NCBI GenBank assembly: GCA_038216155.1
Contig: JBBQQH010000035.1
Span: 1-32,170, forward strand
Direction of reading: 5' to 3'
Source: SZAS-103 sp038216155
Lineage (GTDB): Bacteria; Pseudomonadota; Gammaproteobacteria; Xanthomonadales; Xanthomonadaceae
Length of the DNA: 32,170 nt
Shown piece after piece: positions 8,475 to 15,767 of this stretch. The position numbers and the translations under genes were made by a program. Numbering within the stretch: position 1 is the first letter of the stretch; the number at the start of each line of letters is the position of its first letter. The notes below the pieces were generated by a model. The model had not been told where the DNA came from and ran no database searches. It was given only the letters and a program-made list of their open reading frames with translations.

Positions 8475-9146
8475 TCACTCCAGGTCGGAAAGCGTGTGCT
8501 GCAACTTCTGCTTCCAGTCGGTATCCGTCTCGGTCGCGATCAGGTCTTTCAGGATGGTGATCTGCGCGGCATCAAGCGACTTCTTTGCCGACGTTTCCAC
8601 GTTCGGCGCAACGCCGACGCCTTCCCAATCGGTGTGCGTGACCGGATTGATCGCACGGCCATTCGGCACGAACATCATGAAGTGCGCGCCGATGCGATGC
8701 GGGTCGCCCGGATGCGCGCCACCGCCCGTCGTCTCGCCGACCAGCGTCGCGCGCCCGTTGTTCTTCAGTGCATAGGCGAAGTCTTCGCCAGCTGAAAACG
8801 TCTCTTCGCTGGTCAGGATGTACAGCTTGCGCGCCTCGCCGTACCGCTTGCCGGGAACGCTATCGGTCGTCCACCGTTGCTCGATGCGGTTTCCGTCGCG
8901 CCAGTAGATGTCGTTGAGGTGGGTGCGCTTGTCGTAGAAATAGCTCGCGAACAGCATCACGGCTTCCGGATCGCCGCCGCCGCACTCGCGCAAGTCGATG
9001 ATCAGCGCCTTGGTATCGGCCATCAGCGTCGTCGCAGCCGCAATCCGCTCGGCCTCAACCGAACCCGGTCGCGAGACTTGGTGCAGGTCGATGTAGCCGA
9101 TGTCGCCGTGCAGGCGCTGGATGTGCGCGAAGCCGTAGCGCGACAT
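8475..9146 (-). pseudogene. S41 (C-terminal processing/tail-specific) peptidase, 5'-truncated
   Basis: The 223 residues match the catalytic half of S41 peptidases. They show a beta-strand GDIGYIDLHQVSRPG, then LIIDLRECGGGDPEAVMLFASYF, then TSEETFSAGEDFAYALKNNGRATLVGETTGGGAHPG with the expected catalytic serine in TFSAGE. The ending is normal. The signal peptide and N-terminal domain of about 100-150 residues, usual for this subfamily, are absent. Directly upstream of the apparent ATG at 9146 the sequence becomes the 3' half of a response-regulator gene in another frame. That ATG is therefore probably an internal codon exposed by a deletion. A short product is possible but would lack an export signal, so I treat it as a broken gene. 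Confidence 0.8.
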
Positions 9147-9670
9147 TCAGCAACTGCGCGCGCGCGTGGATCGTTCCAGGCCGTTTCGCCATCGCTGCGA
9201 ACAGGCTGTATTCGGTCGGCGTCAGGTCCAGCGCTTGCGAGCGGATGCGCACCGTGCGCGTGGACTCATCGACTTCGATGACCTGCCTGTCCTCGTCGTC
9301 TGGACTGCGATGCCGGCGCAGGATGGCCTTGATGCGCGCGATCAGTTCACGCGGACTGAACGGCTTGCACAGATAGTCGTCGGCGCCGACTTCCAGTCCC
9401 AGCAACCGATCGATCTCCTCGACCTTCGCTGTCACCATGATCATGGGCACCTCGGAAAACCCGCGCACGGCCTTGCACAGTGCGATGCCATCCAGGCCTG
9501 GCAGCATGATGTCCAGCACGATCAGGCCTGCAGGTTGTGCGCTGCACGCTCGCCAACACATCGTGTCCATCGGCGATCACTGCGGCCTCGTAACCCGCTG
9601 CGGTGACATAGTCGGCAATGATGGCTGCCAGATCGCTTTCGTCTTCGACGATGAGAATGGTTGCGCTCAT
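9147..9670 (-). pseudogene. baeR: BaeR-like response regulator, frameshifted and 3'-truncated
   Basis: The first frame starts at 9670 (SATILIVEDESDLAAIIADY) and gives the receiver's acidic pocket. After ASVQR the reading frame must move by +1, within about 9538-9550, to recover LIVLDIMLPGLDGIALC, which holds the phospho-accepting aspartate. The following EVPMIMVTAKVEEIDRLLGLEVGADDYLCKPFSPREL closely resembles BaeR. The winged-helix output domain begins (LDLTPTEYSLFAAMAKRPG, ARAQLLNV) but is cut off at about 9147, before the recognition helix and C-terminal wing. It then runs into the S41 peptidase remnant out of frame. Two independent lesions make a functional product very unlikely. The ATG lies one base after the stop of the kinase fragment, preserving the baeS-baeR order. 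Confidence 0.85.
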
Positions 9671-9671
9671 C

Positions 9672-9965
9672 TCAGTCCAGCTTCAACACGATGGTGGCGC
9701 GTAGTCCGCCCGATGGCGACGGAGCAAACTCGAGACGCCCATCGTGCGCATCCACGATTTGCCTGCACAGCGCCAATCCCAGTCCTGCTCCTCCGAGTTT
9801 CCGGTTACGCGACGATTCGACGCGGAAGAATCGTTCACCAAGGCGACTGATTGCATACGCTGGAACAGTTGGTGCCGAATCGTCGAACACAATGCGTAAC
9901 TCATTCTCCAATGACAAGACCCCCATCGATCGGCCGAATCCAATGGAGTTCGCCGACTGAGGCAA
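9672..9965 (-). pseudogene. baeS: BaeS-like sensor histidine kinase, C-terminal remnant
   Basis: Only the end of the ATPase domain survives. From about 9914 the translation reads ELRIVFDDSAPTVP (N-box/G1-like strand), then RLGERFFRVESSRNRKLGGAGLGLALCRQIVDAHDG (F-box and the G2 glycine-rich box), and the normal ending GGLRATIVLKLD. Sensor, transmembrane, HAMP and dimerisation/phospho-acceptor histidine regions are missing, more than 350 residues for this family. The first ~17 residues from ATG 9965 are not kinase-like, so the 5' breakpoint is near 9915-9930. The stop lies directly before the start of the regulator remnant, as in an intact baeSR operon. With no phospho-acceptor histidine it cannot act as a sensor. 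Confidence 0.8.
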
Positions 9966-9995
9966 GAAAAACGGTCATGAAAAACGTTTCGTAAA

Positions 9996-10020
9996 GAAAT
10001 TCGTCCATGCGACGAATTTC
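9996..10020 (-). terminator. Perfect inverted repeat downstream of the DUF488 gene
   Basis: Ten-base arms GAAATTCGTC (9996-10005) and GACGAATTTC (10011-10020) pair perfectly around a 5-base loop. On the minus strand the stem is followed by a T-rich stretch (TTTAC), 48 bases past the DUF488 stop. It is best read as a weak terminator; an operator is the alternative. The surrounding 9966-10068 has no gene. Confidence 0.5.
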
Positions 10021-10068
10021 CAACATGCATCCACATTTTCGTGCGTCGGATGACCTCCATGAATGGCA

Positions 10069-10629
10069 TCAGAGGAACTTCGACGCATCCGCATACGTCA
10101 GTAGACCATCGACGATGCGTGCGGGCGCGGTGTAAGGATGCTCCGATGTTTTGCCGTCCATGATGTGCAGCACGCGGATGCCGCGCGATTTGAGGTCGTC
10201 GGAAATCATCGAGCGGTGACAGCGCCACCACACCGCTTCGGCGCACATCAGGCAGTTGCGCTGGCGCGCGGCGAAAACGAGCAGATCGGCGAATGCTGCG
10301 GCAAATTCTGCGGTCTGCATATAGTCGGCGTAGCCGCGAAACGCCGCGTTCTTCCACACTCCATTCGGCGAGTCCGGAATCGGCCGCCGACGTCCACCGA
10401 GCTCAGGCATCCAGCGGTAACTGATCGCATGTTCGGCGAGCGTCGCCGCCAAGATGTCGCTGCAGTAGTGCGGATGACGGCGTGAACCCGGAAAGCGACG
10501 CACGTCGGCAATCGCTTCGATGCGATCGCGTTTAAGCAATTCGAAAAATGCGTCCAGTGGCCGCGTCGAGTGGCCGATCGTCCAGACCGTCAGTTGCTCC
10601 TGCGATTCCATTCCGTTTCTTGCTGACAA
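10069..10629 (-). CDS. DUF488 family protein
   Basis: A 186-residue soluble protein of the DUF488 family. Diagnostic features are TIGHSTRPLDAFFELL near the N-terminus, DVRRFPGSRRHPHY, the central ELGGRRRPIPDSPN and ADYMQT region, and CAEAVWWRCHRSMISDDL, where conserved cysteine and histidine residues cluster. The family is widespread and has no agreed function. The ATG at 10629 and the in-frame ATG at 10611 are both possible; the second begins six residues later and is closer to the usual family start. It begins only 18 bases after the lipoprotein gene stop on the same strand, suggesting a two-gene operon. Confidence 0.87.
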   Translation of the reverse strand: MSARNGMESQEQLTVWTIGHSTRPLDAFFELLKRDRIEAIADVRRFPGSRRHPHYCSDILAATLAEHAISYRWMPELGGRRRPIPDSPNGVWKNAAFRGYADYMQTAEFAAAFADLLVFAARQRNCLMCAEAVWWRCHRSMISDDLKSRGIRVLHIMDGKTSEHPYTAPARIVDGLLTYADASKFL

Positions 10630-10647
10630 CGCATCCGATTCGTGGGT

Positions 10648-11013
10648 CTAAGGCGCCAGGCACTGATCAGTCGGGTTCCACGGGATTTCCGAGGGTACAT
10701 TCCAGTACAGATCAACGACAGTATTTTGCGCATTGATCAGCACCGCCAGATAGCGCGTCGGCGCGTCCCATTGGACGATCCAGCTCACAATGCGCTGTTT
10801 GTGCACGATGCCGTCGCGAGTTGGCTGGCCGAGTTGCTGCTGAAGTTCGGCCAGTTGAGTGCGGCAGAGCCGTATGGCATGCGCGACAGTCGTTGCATCG
10901 ACCGTCGAATCTGTCGTATGCGCAGAGACTGAAGCATGCAGCTTCGGTACCGATGCGCAGCCTGCGAGGGCAGCCACGACGACGAAGGCCAATGGTCTAT
11001 ATGTTTGTCGCAT
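10648..11013 (-). CDS. Small putative lipoprotein
   Basis: A 121-residue protein with a typical lipoprotein signal: MRQTYRPLAFVVVAALAGCAS, with the lipobox LAGC and the acylated cysteine at about residue 19. The mature part has an alpha-helical segment, CRTQLAELQQQLGQPTRDG, then a strand-rich portion, IVSWIVQWDAPTRYLAVLINAQNTVVDLYWNVPSE. This resembles the short SmpA/BamE-like or OmpA-linked lipoprotein style but matches no family I can name. The residue after the cysteine is alanine, which favours outer-membrane sorting. An in-frame upstream ATG at 11073 exists but would bury the signal peptide, so 11013 is preferred. It is probably co-transcribed with the DUF488 gene. Confidence 0.72.
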   Translation of the reverse strand: MRQTYRPLAFVVVAALAGCASVPKLHASVSAHTTDSTVDATTVAHAIRLCRTQLAELQQQLGQPTRDGIVHKQRIVSWIVQWDAPTRYLAVLINAQNTVVDLYWNVPSEIPWNPTDQCLAP

Positions 11014-11167
11014 CTTCGCGATCCTTGTGATGGTCGTGCGGCATCCGCAAGCGATGACGGGCGTTAGCGACATGAAACGCCAGGTACTCTAGCAAGACTT
11101 GCGGCTCAATGTGGGCCTTCCACAAGCTGATATCTGGCACATGATGGATTCGATATTCGAGCAACAT
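10997..11167 (-). CDS. Possible short ORF upstream of the lipoprotein gene
   Basis: A 56-residue frame beginning MLLEYRIHHVPDISLWKAH and containing VLLEYLAFHVANARHRL. Its end overlaps the start of the lipoprotein gene by 17 bases. The composition looks protein-like, but there is no ribosome binding site and no recognised family. It could be a remnant of whatever filled this degraded patch. Confidence 0.2.
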   Translation of the reverse strand: MLLEYRIHHVPDISLWKAHIEPQVLLEYLAFHVANARHRLRMPHDHHKDREDATNI

Positions 11168-11246
11168 GCACAATGCGCGCACTTGCCGGTTTACGGGTCG
11201 ATCGCTACAGGCCGATCGGGCGCAACACTGCATCTCTGCCGATCAT

Positions 11247-11690
11247 ATGCAGCAATACGTTACCGCCTACGAGCGGCTGCGGCTGCGGCTGCGGCTAGCG
11301 TGAAAGTCGACCAGGTCAACGCCGATGAGACAGGCTGGCACACGACTACGCCAACATCCATGCGCTGATCAAGGGCGCTCTGGCAGTGCAGGCGGCCGGC
11401 ACTGGCATCGATGGGAAGACAGCGGGCAATTGTCGTTCGTGGACAATGCGATCGATCCTGCGACGAGCACGGTGAAGCTGCGCGCGAGTTTCGCCCAGGC
11501 CGATGAGCGTCTGTGGCCCGGCGAATTCGTGTACACCGCGTTGAGTCTCAGCAAGCGGCCCGATGCGCTCGTCGTGTCCGAGGCGCCCGTGAAAGCCGGA
11601 GCGGACGGCCGTTATGTGTTTAGTCAAGGGCGGCTGCGCCGCGCAGCGCGAGGTCGCTGGGAACTGCATCCTTCGCGTTTGCGCTGAAAC
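11247..11690 (+). pseudogene. mdtA: MdtA-like RND efflux periplasmic adaptor, degraded
   Basis: Pieces of a membrane-fusion (HlyD/MdtA) protein appear in order but in different frames. First come QQYVTAYERL and an alanine run with SVKVDQVNADE (hairpin region). Then DYANIHALIKGALAVQAAGT near 11344-11412 corresponds to the lipoyl return strand, normally DYxxIxAPIxGRxGxxxV. Then GQLSFVDNAIDPATSTVKLRASFAQADERLWPGEFV, from about 11424, and YVFSQ near 11630 form the beta-barrel/membrane-proximal part. A last piece, VKGGCAAQREVAG, continues in a third frame. At least three frame changes and a corrupted lipoyl motif show decay. A GCGGCT hexamer repeated four times (about 11275-11298) marks one shift. 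MdtABC is the classic BaeR target, so this fits with the BaeSR remnants 1.3 kb away. Confidence 0.78.
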
Positions 11691-11963
11691 GTGACAGGCA
11701 CGCATCGCGCGAGAAACTGCTGACCACCAACGCTGCTTCAATCCGGCTGGCAGATGAACGCGAGCTTCCGCATTGAGCAATATGGTCGATTTATGGGTGC
11801 GCGATCATCCCGCGTTCAGCGGAATTATTGCCTGCTGTCACCGAGTTGCCAGGTTGGCCGCCGCGCGTAGTGACACACGCTTGGACAGAGGAGTCGCTTA
11901 CGTCGCAGGAATCATCACAGAGCTCAGCACAACTTATCACCACAACTTAACGGAGAACCGACC
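11691..11963. other. Leader region of the glutamine-rich protein gene, no gene seen
   Basis: Together with the adaptor remnant this fills the stretch between the lipoprotein and the glutamine-rich gene. I see no coding signal. TTGCCA near 11848 and TAGTGA 16 bases later form a poor promoter candidate. AACGGAGAACCGACC before position 11964 is a good ribosome binding site. Confidence 0.4.
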
Positions 11964-13184
11964 ATGAGCATTGCACGCCCCAACCAAAAACTGCTTGCGA
12001 CATTGATTGCTGCAATCGTGTGCGTGAGCGCCAGCGCACCGCTCTTCGCGCAGGATCAACAACAAGGTGACCAGCCGAAAACGGAAGCGCAAAAGGCCGA
12101 AGCGCAAAAGAAACAGGACGATCGCAAACAGGCAAGGATGGCGCAGCAAAAGTCGGCGCAGGAAAATAACCAGCAGCAAAACGCTGCGCAAACGCGCGCC
12201 GATCGCCAACAGGCACGTGCCGAGCGTCAGCAGGCGATGCAGAAACAGCAGGATGCCATGCCGAACCGGACTGACGCGGCGAGCGCGGCCGCAACCCAAC
12301 AGGCTGATAGCGCGCGCGCGCAAAATCAGCATGAAATCCAGAAGAGCAACGAGAAAATGGTTCCGCCAGCCGAGCAAGCGCGCATCGAACAGCGCGATCA
12401 GGCGAAGGCTCAGGAACAGGCTCGTGCGGCGCAGATGCGAGCGCGGGATCAGCAAACAAAAGCGCAGGCAGATCAGCGCACGGCGGCAAGCGCACAGGCG
12501 CAGGCGCAGTTGCAACAGTCCAGACAGCAACAACAGCAGGAGAACAGGCAGCAACAGCAAGTCAGACAAAAGCAACAACAGCGCTTGACCCAGCAGGCCC
12601 AGCAAGAGCGGATCAATCAGCAGAAACAGCGTGTCGCGGCGTACCAACGCCGTCTTGATCAGCAACAGGATGTCTCGCGCCGTCTCGCGCAGAAGCTGCA
12701 GGCCGAACACCGCAACGCGCAGTACCGTTTCCAGCAGCAATATTTCGAGCGCCTGCAACAGCAAAGAGCAGCGTTGCAGAGTCGACGTTTCGATTACGAA
12801 AACGATCCGTACTTCTACAGCGCTCCAATCTACAGCTATTACCGTGACGGTCGTTCGTACCAGATCAACGAATACGGCGCGAATCACCTTCGACAGGCGG
12901 CCAATGCCGGCTATGCGGAAGGGCTGGAAGCCGGTCGCGCCGATCGCGCGGATCGCTATCGCTACGATTATCGCGATTCATTCGCGTATCAGGACGCGAC
13001 TTTCGGTTACGAGGGCTATTACGTGAGTCAGGAAGACTACAACTATTACTTCCGTCAAGGATTCCGTCGCGGTTATGAGGATGGCTATTACACGCGTTCG
13101 CGTTATGGCAACAACATCAACGGCGTCATCCGGTTGCAGGATTCGGCGCTTTCGGGCGTACTGGATTTGCGCTCGTTGTTCTGA
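11964..13184 (+). CDS. Exported glutamine-rich coiled-coil protein with tyrosine-rich tail
   Basis: A 406-residue protein of unknown function. Residues 1-28 form a clear Sec signal peptide (basic start, hydrophobic core, cleavage after LFA-Q). Residues ~30-265 are almost free of hydrophobic residues and are dominated by Gln, Ala, Arg and Lys (QQQ runs, KAEAQKK, RQQARAERQQ), which predicts a long coiled coil or disordered rod. Residues ~270-406 change character: tyrosine, arginine and aspartate rich, with NHLRQAANAGYAEGLEAGRADRADRYRYDYRDS, then YEGYYVSQEDYNYYFRQGFRRGYEDGYYTRSRYG, a glycine-spaced helical pattern. It is probably periplasmic or surface-attached. The start has a good ribosome binding site, and a strong terminator follows. 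Low-complexity composition makes homology claims risky. Confidence 0.82.
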   Translation: MSIARPNQKLLATLIAAIVCVSASAPLFAQDQQQGDQPKTEAQKAEAQKKQDDRKQARMAQQKSAQENNQQQNAAQTRADRQQARAERQQAMQKQQDAMPNRTDAASAAATQQADSARAQNQHEIQKSNEKMVPPAEQARIEQRDQAKAQEQARAAQMRARDQQTKAQADQRTAASAQAQAQLQQSRQQQQQENRQQQQVRQKQQQRLTQQAQQERINQQKQRVAAYQRRLDQQQDVSRRLAQKLQAEHRNAQYRFQQQYFERLQQQRAALQSRRFDYENDPYFYSAPIYSYYRDGRSYQINEYGANHLRQAANAGYAEGLEAGRADRADRYRYDYRDSFAYQDATFGYEGYYVSQEDYNYYFRQGFRRGYEDGYYTRSRYGNNINGVIRLQDSALSGVLDLRSLF

Positions 13185-13218
13185 ACGACCGTTGTCTGGT
13201 GGTCTAAGCCGAAGTCAG

Positions 13219-13259
13219 AAACACAGCCGCCTATCGCACGATTTGCGGCTGTGTTTTTT
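13219..13259 (+). terminator. Rho-independent terminator of the glutamine-rich gene
   Basis: A 12-bp perfect stem, AAACACAGCCGC (13219-13230) and GCGGCTGTGTTT (13245-13256), has a 14-base loop and ends in a run of T (13254-13259). It is 34 bases after the stop. Confidence 0.88.
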
Positions 13260-13335
13260 GGATTCGCATCGTTCAATCGGCACGATGCACAACTCAATAG
13301 CCTGGACAGCACTTCCGCAAACGCCAGTCAGGACT

Positions 13336-13353
13336 AAGGGGCCGAAGCCCCTT
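13336..13353 (-). terminator. Hairpin 3' of the caspase-like gene
   Basis: Seven-bp arms AAGGGGC (13336-13342) and GCCCCTT (13347-13353) close a loop that reads TTCG on the minus strand, 25 bases past the caspase-like stop. It is stable but has no T tract, so termination is likely but not certain. Confidence 0.5.
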
Positions 13354-13378
13354 GTCTTTCGCGCAGTCAAATCGCTGC

Positions 13379-15658
13379 TTACAGTACTGGCTGTGGCATC
13401 ACATTCGTCGCAAGCAATTGCTGCGGAGCATGATGAGATATCGCATGCGCAGCGGCAGTCCGCGCGCCCTTGGGCACGAAGAAGAAATCACCGCTTTCGT
13501 GGCCGGCGAACTGGATCGGCGCATAGCCGGGCGATTGCGCGATCGGCGAATCGATTGCCGCCAGTGCAAGCGAGCTCGACACTTCACGATACAACCGTCG
13601 CGCTTCGAGCATGCGGTTGTTGTCCTGCAGCACGTTGAGGAACGCGCGGGTGAAATAGGAATGCTTGCCGCTGCCCGTATCCGGAACCGGTTGCACGCCA
13701 CCCGAGGTCAATGCGGTGCGCGATTTACCGCTGAGCATCTTCTCGACCCACGCCGTCCACTTGTCCGACGACAGCGCCCCGGTGTCGAAGCTCGGCACCG
13801 CCGAACGCGACAACGTGCCGGAGTAGCACGAGTCGGCGACCACCAGCACATGGCGCGACTTGATCGTGGTCAGGATGTCGCTGATCGCGGCATTGGAAAT
13901 CCAGGTGGTCGCGGTACTGGCCTTCGCATCCACCGGTATCCAGTATCCCTGGCGTCCCTGCAATTCGCCGTGGCCGGCAAAGTAGATCAGCAGATTGTCG
14001 TCGGGGCCGAGTTTCTCACGCATGTTATTGAGCGCGGTCAGTATCTCGAGCCGCGATGCGTTGGGCAGCAGCGTGGTCTGGAATCCATAACGCGTCTTGA
14101 GCACTTGCGATACTGCGGTGGCGTCGCTGACCGCGCTTTGCAGGGTCGGGTATGCCGCATCCTGATAATTGTTGTTGCCGATGATCACCGCGTAGTTGTT
14201 GCCCAGGCGGACATTCGCCGGAACCGCACCGACGCCGCCGGTGCTTCCGGAACTGGCCTGCGCACCGCCGCCAGCTTGCGCGATCAGATTGAAATCCATT
14301 GCGTAGCGACCGCCGGCCTTGGTGGTCGCCGCGACTTGCACGCTCGCGCCACCGGCAGGCACATCCACCTGCGCCTTGAATGCGCCATTTGCGCCCACAG
14401 CGACTGGCTTGTCGTTCACTGTCACCTGCGTCACCGCCTGCGGCTGGGTCACGCGACCGATCAACTCGTGCGGACCGGGAGCGCCACGCACCACGGCGGT
14501 GTTCTTGCCACGCGTCGCGAACACCTGCGGTTCGATCATCACCAACGATCCGGCGAGCACCGGCCCCGAACCTGACGTGCCGCTACCAATGCGCTGCTGC
14601 AACGAAGCGATGGCGCGAGTCTGCTGGCGCACTTCGGTCTGCTTGTCCACCATCTGGTTTTCGAGCAGCTTCATCAATTCCCAGTCCTGCTTGCTCTTGG
14701 TCGGCGCGCGCACCTGCATGTTTCTGATCCGCGCATCGAACTGTTTGCGCTGGCTGGCGAGTTGCGCTTTGAGTTTGGCGATTTCGGCGGCATTCGCAGC
14801 AGCGTTGTCGCCGTTCTGCGCATCGGCAAGCGCGTCGGAACTGCTCTGCACCTGCGCACGCGCCTGTTCGATCTGGCTATTGTCCACGCCGATGGCGGCG
14901 CGCGCTTTTTCGAGTTTCGCCTGGGTATCGTTCAACTCGCTCTGCCTGGATTCCAGTGCCTGCTTGTGCTGATCAAGTTGCGACTGCAACTGCTTGACCT
15001 GTTCGCGCAATTGTTCGGAGGTCGCGTGTTCGGTTGCAACGCTCTGCTTGAGTTCGGTGATCTGGCTGTCCTTGGCCTGCAACTGCAGTTGCACGGTGGA
15101 TTCGAAAATCAAGTCATCGCCGGTAACCCCTGATGCTTCGCGATAAAGATTCAGCGCCTTGGTCATGTCCTTGTCGACGCCGAGTCCTTCCTCGTACATG
15201 AAGCCGAGATTGATCTTGGCGCGGCTGTTGCCCTTGTCGGCAGCTTTCTTGAACCAGACCTGGGCGAGCGCGTAATCCGGATCGGTGCCGAGGCCTTTCA
15301 GGTATATCTCGCCGACGTAATTCATCGCTTCGACGTCGCCGGTCATCGCCGATTCCATCCATACCTTCAACGCGGTCTGGTAATTGGCGCGGTCGAAGGA
15401 AACGTATTCGCCGCCGCGAATCTGGCAGTCGGCCTGGGTCGTGCGCACCGGTCTGCGCGCGCTCATGAATGTGGACATGGCGCCGAGTCGGCGGATCTGA
15501 CCCGGCAACAGGCAATCGACCACCAGCAGGTCTTCGGCATTGCGCACGGTTTGCGCATGCGCGACTGGCGCGGAAATGCCGGAACCGACGATGAAGCCGA
15601 TCGTGGCGACTAAAACGGCAAACCTAAGGAAGACCGGACACGGGATGGGCGAAGTCAT
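13379..15658 (-). CDS. Exported Sel1-repeat/coiled-coil/caspase-like (C14) protein
   Basis: A 759-residue protein. Residues 1-35 are a signal peptide ending AHA-Q. A Cys-containing region (VVDCLLPGQIRRLG, ADCQIRGGEYVSFD) precedes two Sel1-type repeats at about 94-178 (AMNYVGEIYLKGLG, AKINLGFMYEEGLGVDKD). A long charged coiled coil spans about 190-390, with a short beta-rich segment at about 400-465. The caspase fold starts at NYAVIIGNNNY (about 486). The catalytic dyad is intact: H563 in YFAGHGEL and C611 in VADSCYSGT. Members of C14 cleave after basic or acidic residues; the substrate here is unknown. Start 15658 was chosen over an ATG 41 codons upstream because it gives a clean signal peptide and has GGAG nearby. 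It diverges from the first autotransporter. Confidence 0.9.
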   Translation of the reverse strand: MTSPIPCPVFLRFAVLVATIGFIVGSGISAPVAHAQTVRNAEDLLVVDCLLPGQIRRLGAMSTFMSARRPVRTTQADCQIRGGEYVSFDRANYQTALKVWMESAMTGDVEAMNYVGEIYLKGLGTDPDYALAQVWFKKAADKGNSRAKINLGFMYEEGLGVDKDMTKALNLYREASGVTGDDLIFESTVQLQLQAKDSQITELKQSVATEHATSEQLREQVKQLQSQLDQHKQALESRQSELNDTQAKLEKARAAIGVDNSQIEQARAQVQSSSDALADAQNGDNAAANAAEIAKLKAQLASQRKQFDARIRNMQVRAPTKSKQDWELMKLLENQMVDKQTEVRQQTRAIASLQQRIGSGTSGSGPVLAGSLVMIEPQVFATRGKNTAVVRGAPGPHELIGRVTQPQAVTQVTVNDKPVAVGANGAFKAQVDVPAGGASVQVAATTKAGGRYAMDFNLIAQAGGGAQASSGSTGGVGAVPANVRLGNNYAVIIGNNNYQDAAYPTLQSAVSDATAVSQVLKTRYGFQTTLLPNASRLEILTALNNMREKLGPDDNLLIYFAGHGELQGRQGYWIPVDAKASTATTWISNAAISDILTTIKSRHVLVVADSCYSGTLSRSAVPSFDTGALSSDKWTAWVEKMLSGKSRTALTSGGVQPVPDTGSGKHSYFTRAFLNVLQDNNRMLEARRLYREVSSSLALAAIDSPIAQSPGYAPIQFAGHESGDFFFVPKGARTAAAHAISHHAPQQLLATNVMPQPVL

Positions 15659-15721
15659 GATACGAAGCTCCAAGAAGAGTTTCGCAGCTCGCGCCGACCC
15701 TTGCAGCGGCGCGCGAGCCGC

Positions 15722-15743
15722 TATACTGGGTGCGCGCAGTATA
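15722..15743. promoter_or_regulatory. Perfect dyad (operator candidate) upstream of the caspase-like gene
   Basis: TATACTG (15722-15728) and CAGTATA (15737-15743) are exact inverted copies 8 bases apart, 64 bases upstream of the caspase-like start. On the minus strand the dyad overlaps -10-like TATATA/TATACT elements, and TGGCTT lies 17 bases before TATATA. A repressor bound here could block that promoter. Confidence 0.5.
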
Positions 15744-15767
15744 TAGCTGGATCGGGGGAGAAAAGCC

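Noticed and set aside
11773..11967. 64-codon plus-strand frame before the glutamine-rich gene
   Set aside because: No ribosome binding site, no homology-like features, and its end merely runs into the next gene's leader.
11937..12887. Leucine-rich minus-strand frame opposite the glutamine-rich gene, resembling a membrane protein
   Set aside because: The leucines come from reading CAG/CAA-rich DNA in reverse (CTG/TTG); the plus strand has a signal peptide, ribosome binding site and terminator.
13352..14575. 407-codon plus-strand frame opposite the caspase-like gene
   Set aside because: Shadow of the coding strand; the caspase motifs, signal peptide and Sel1 repeats are all on the minus strand.
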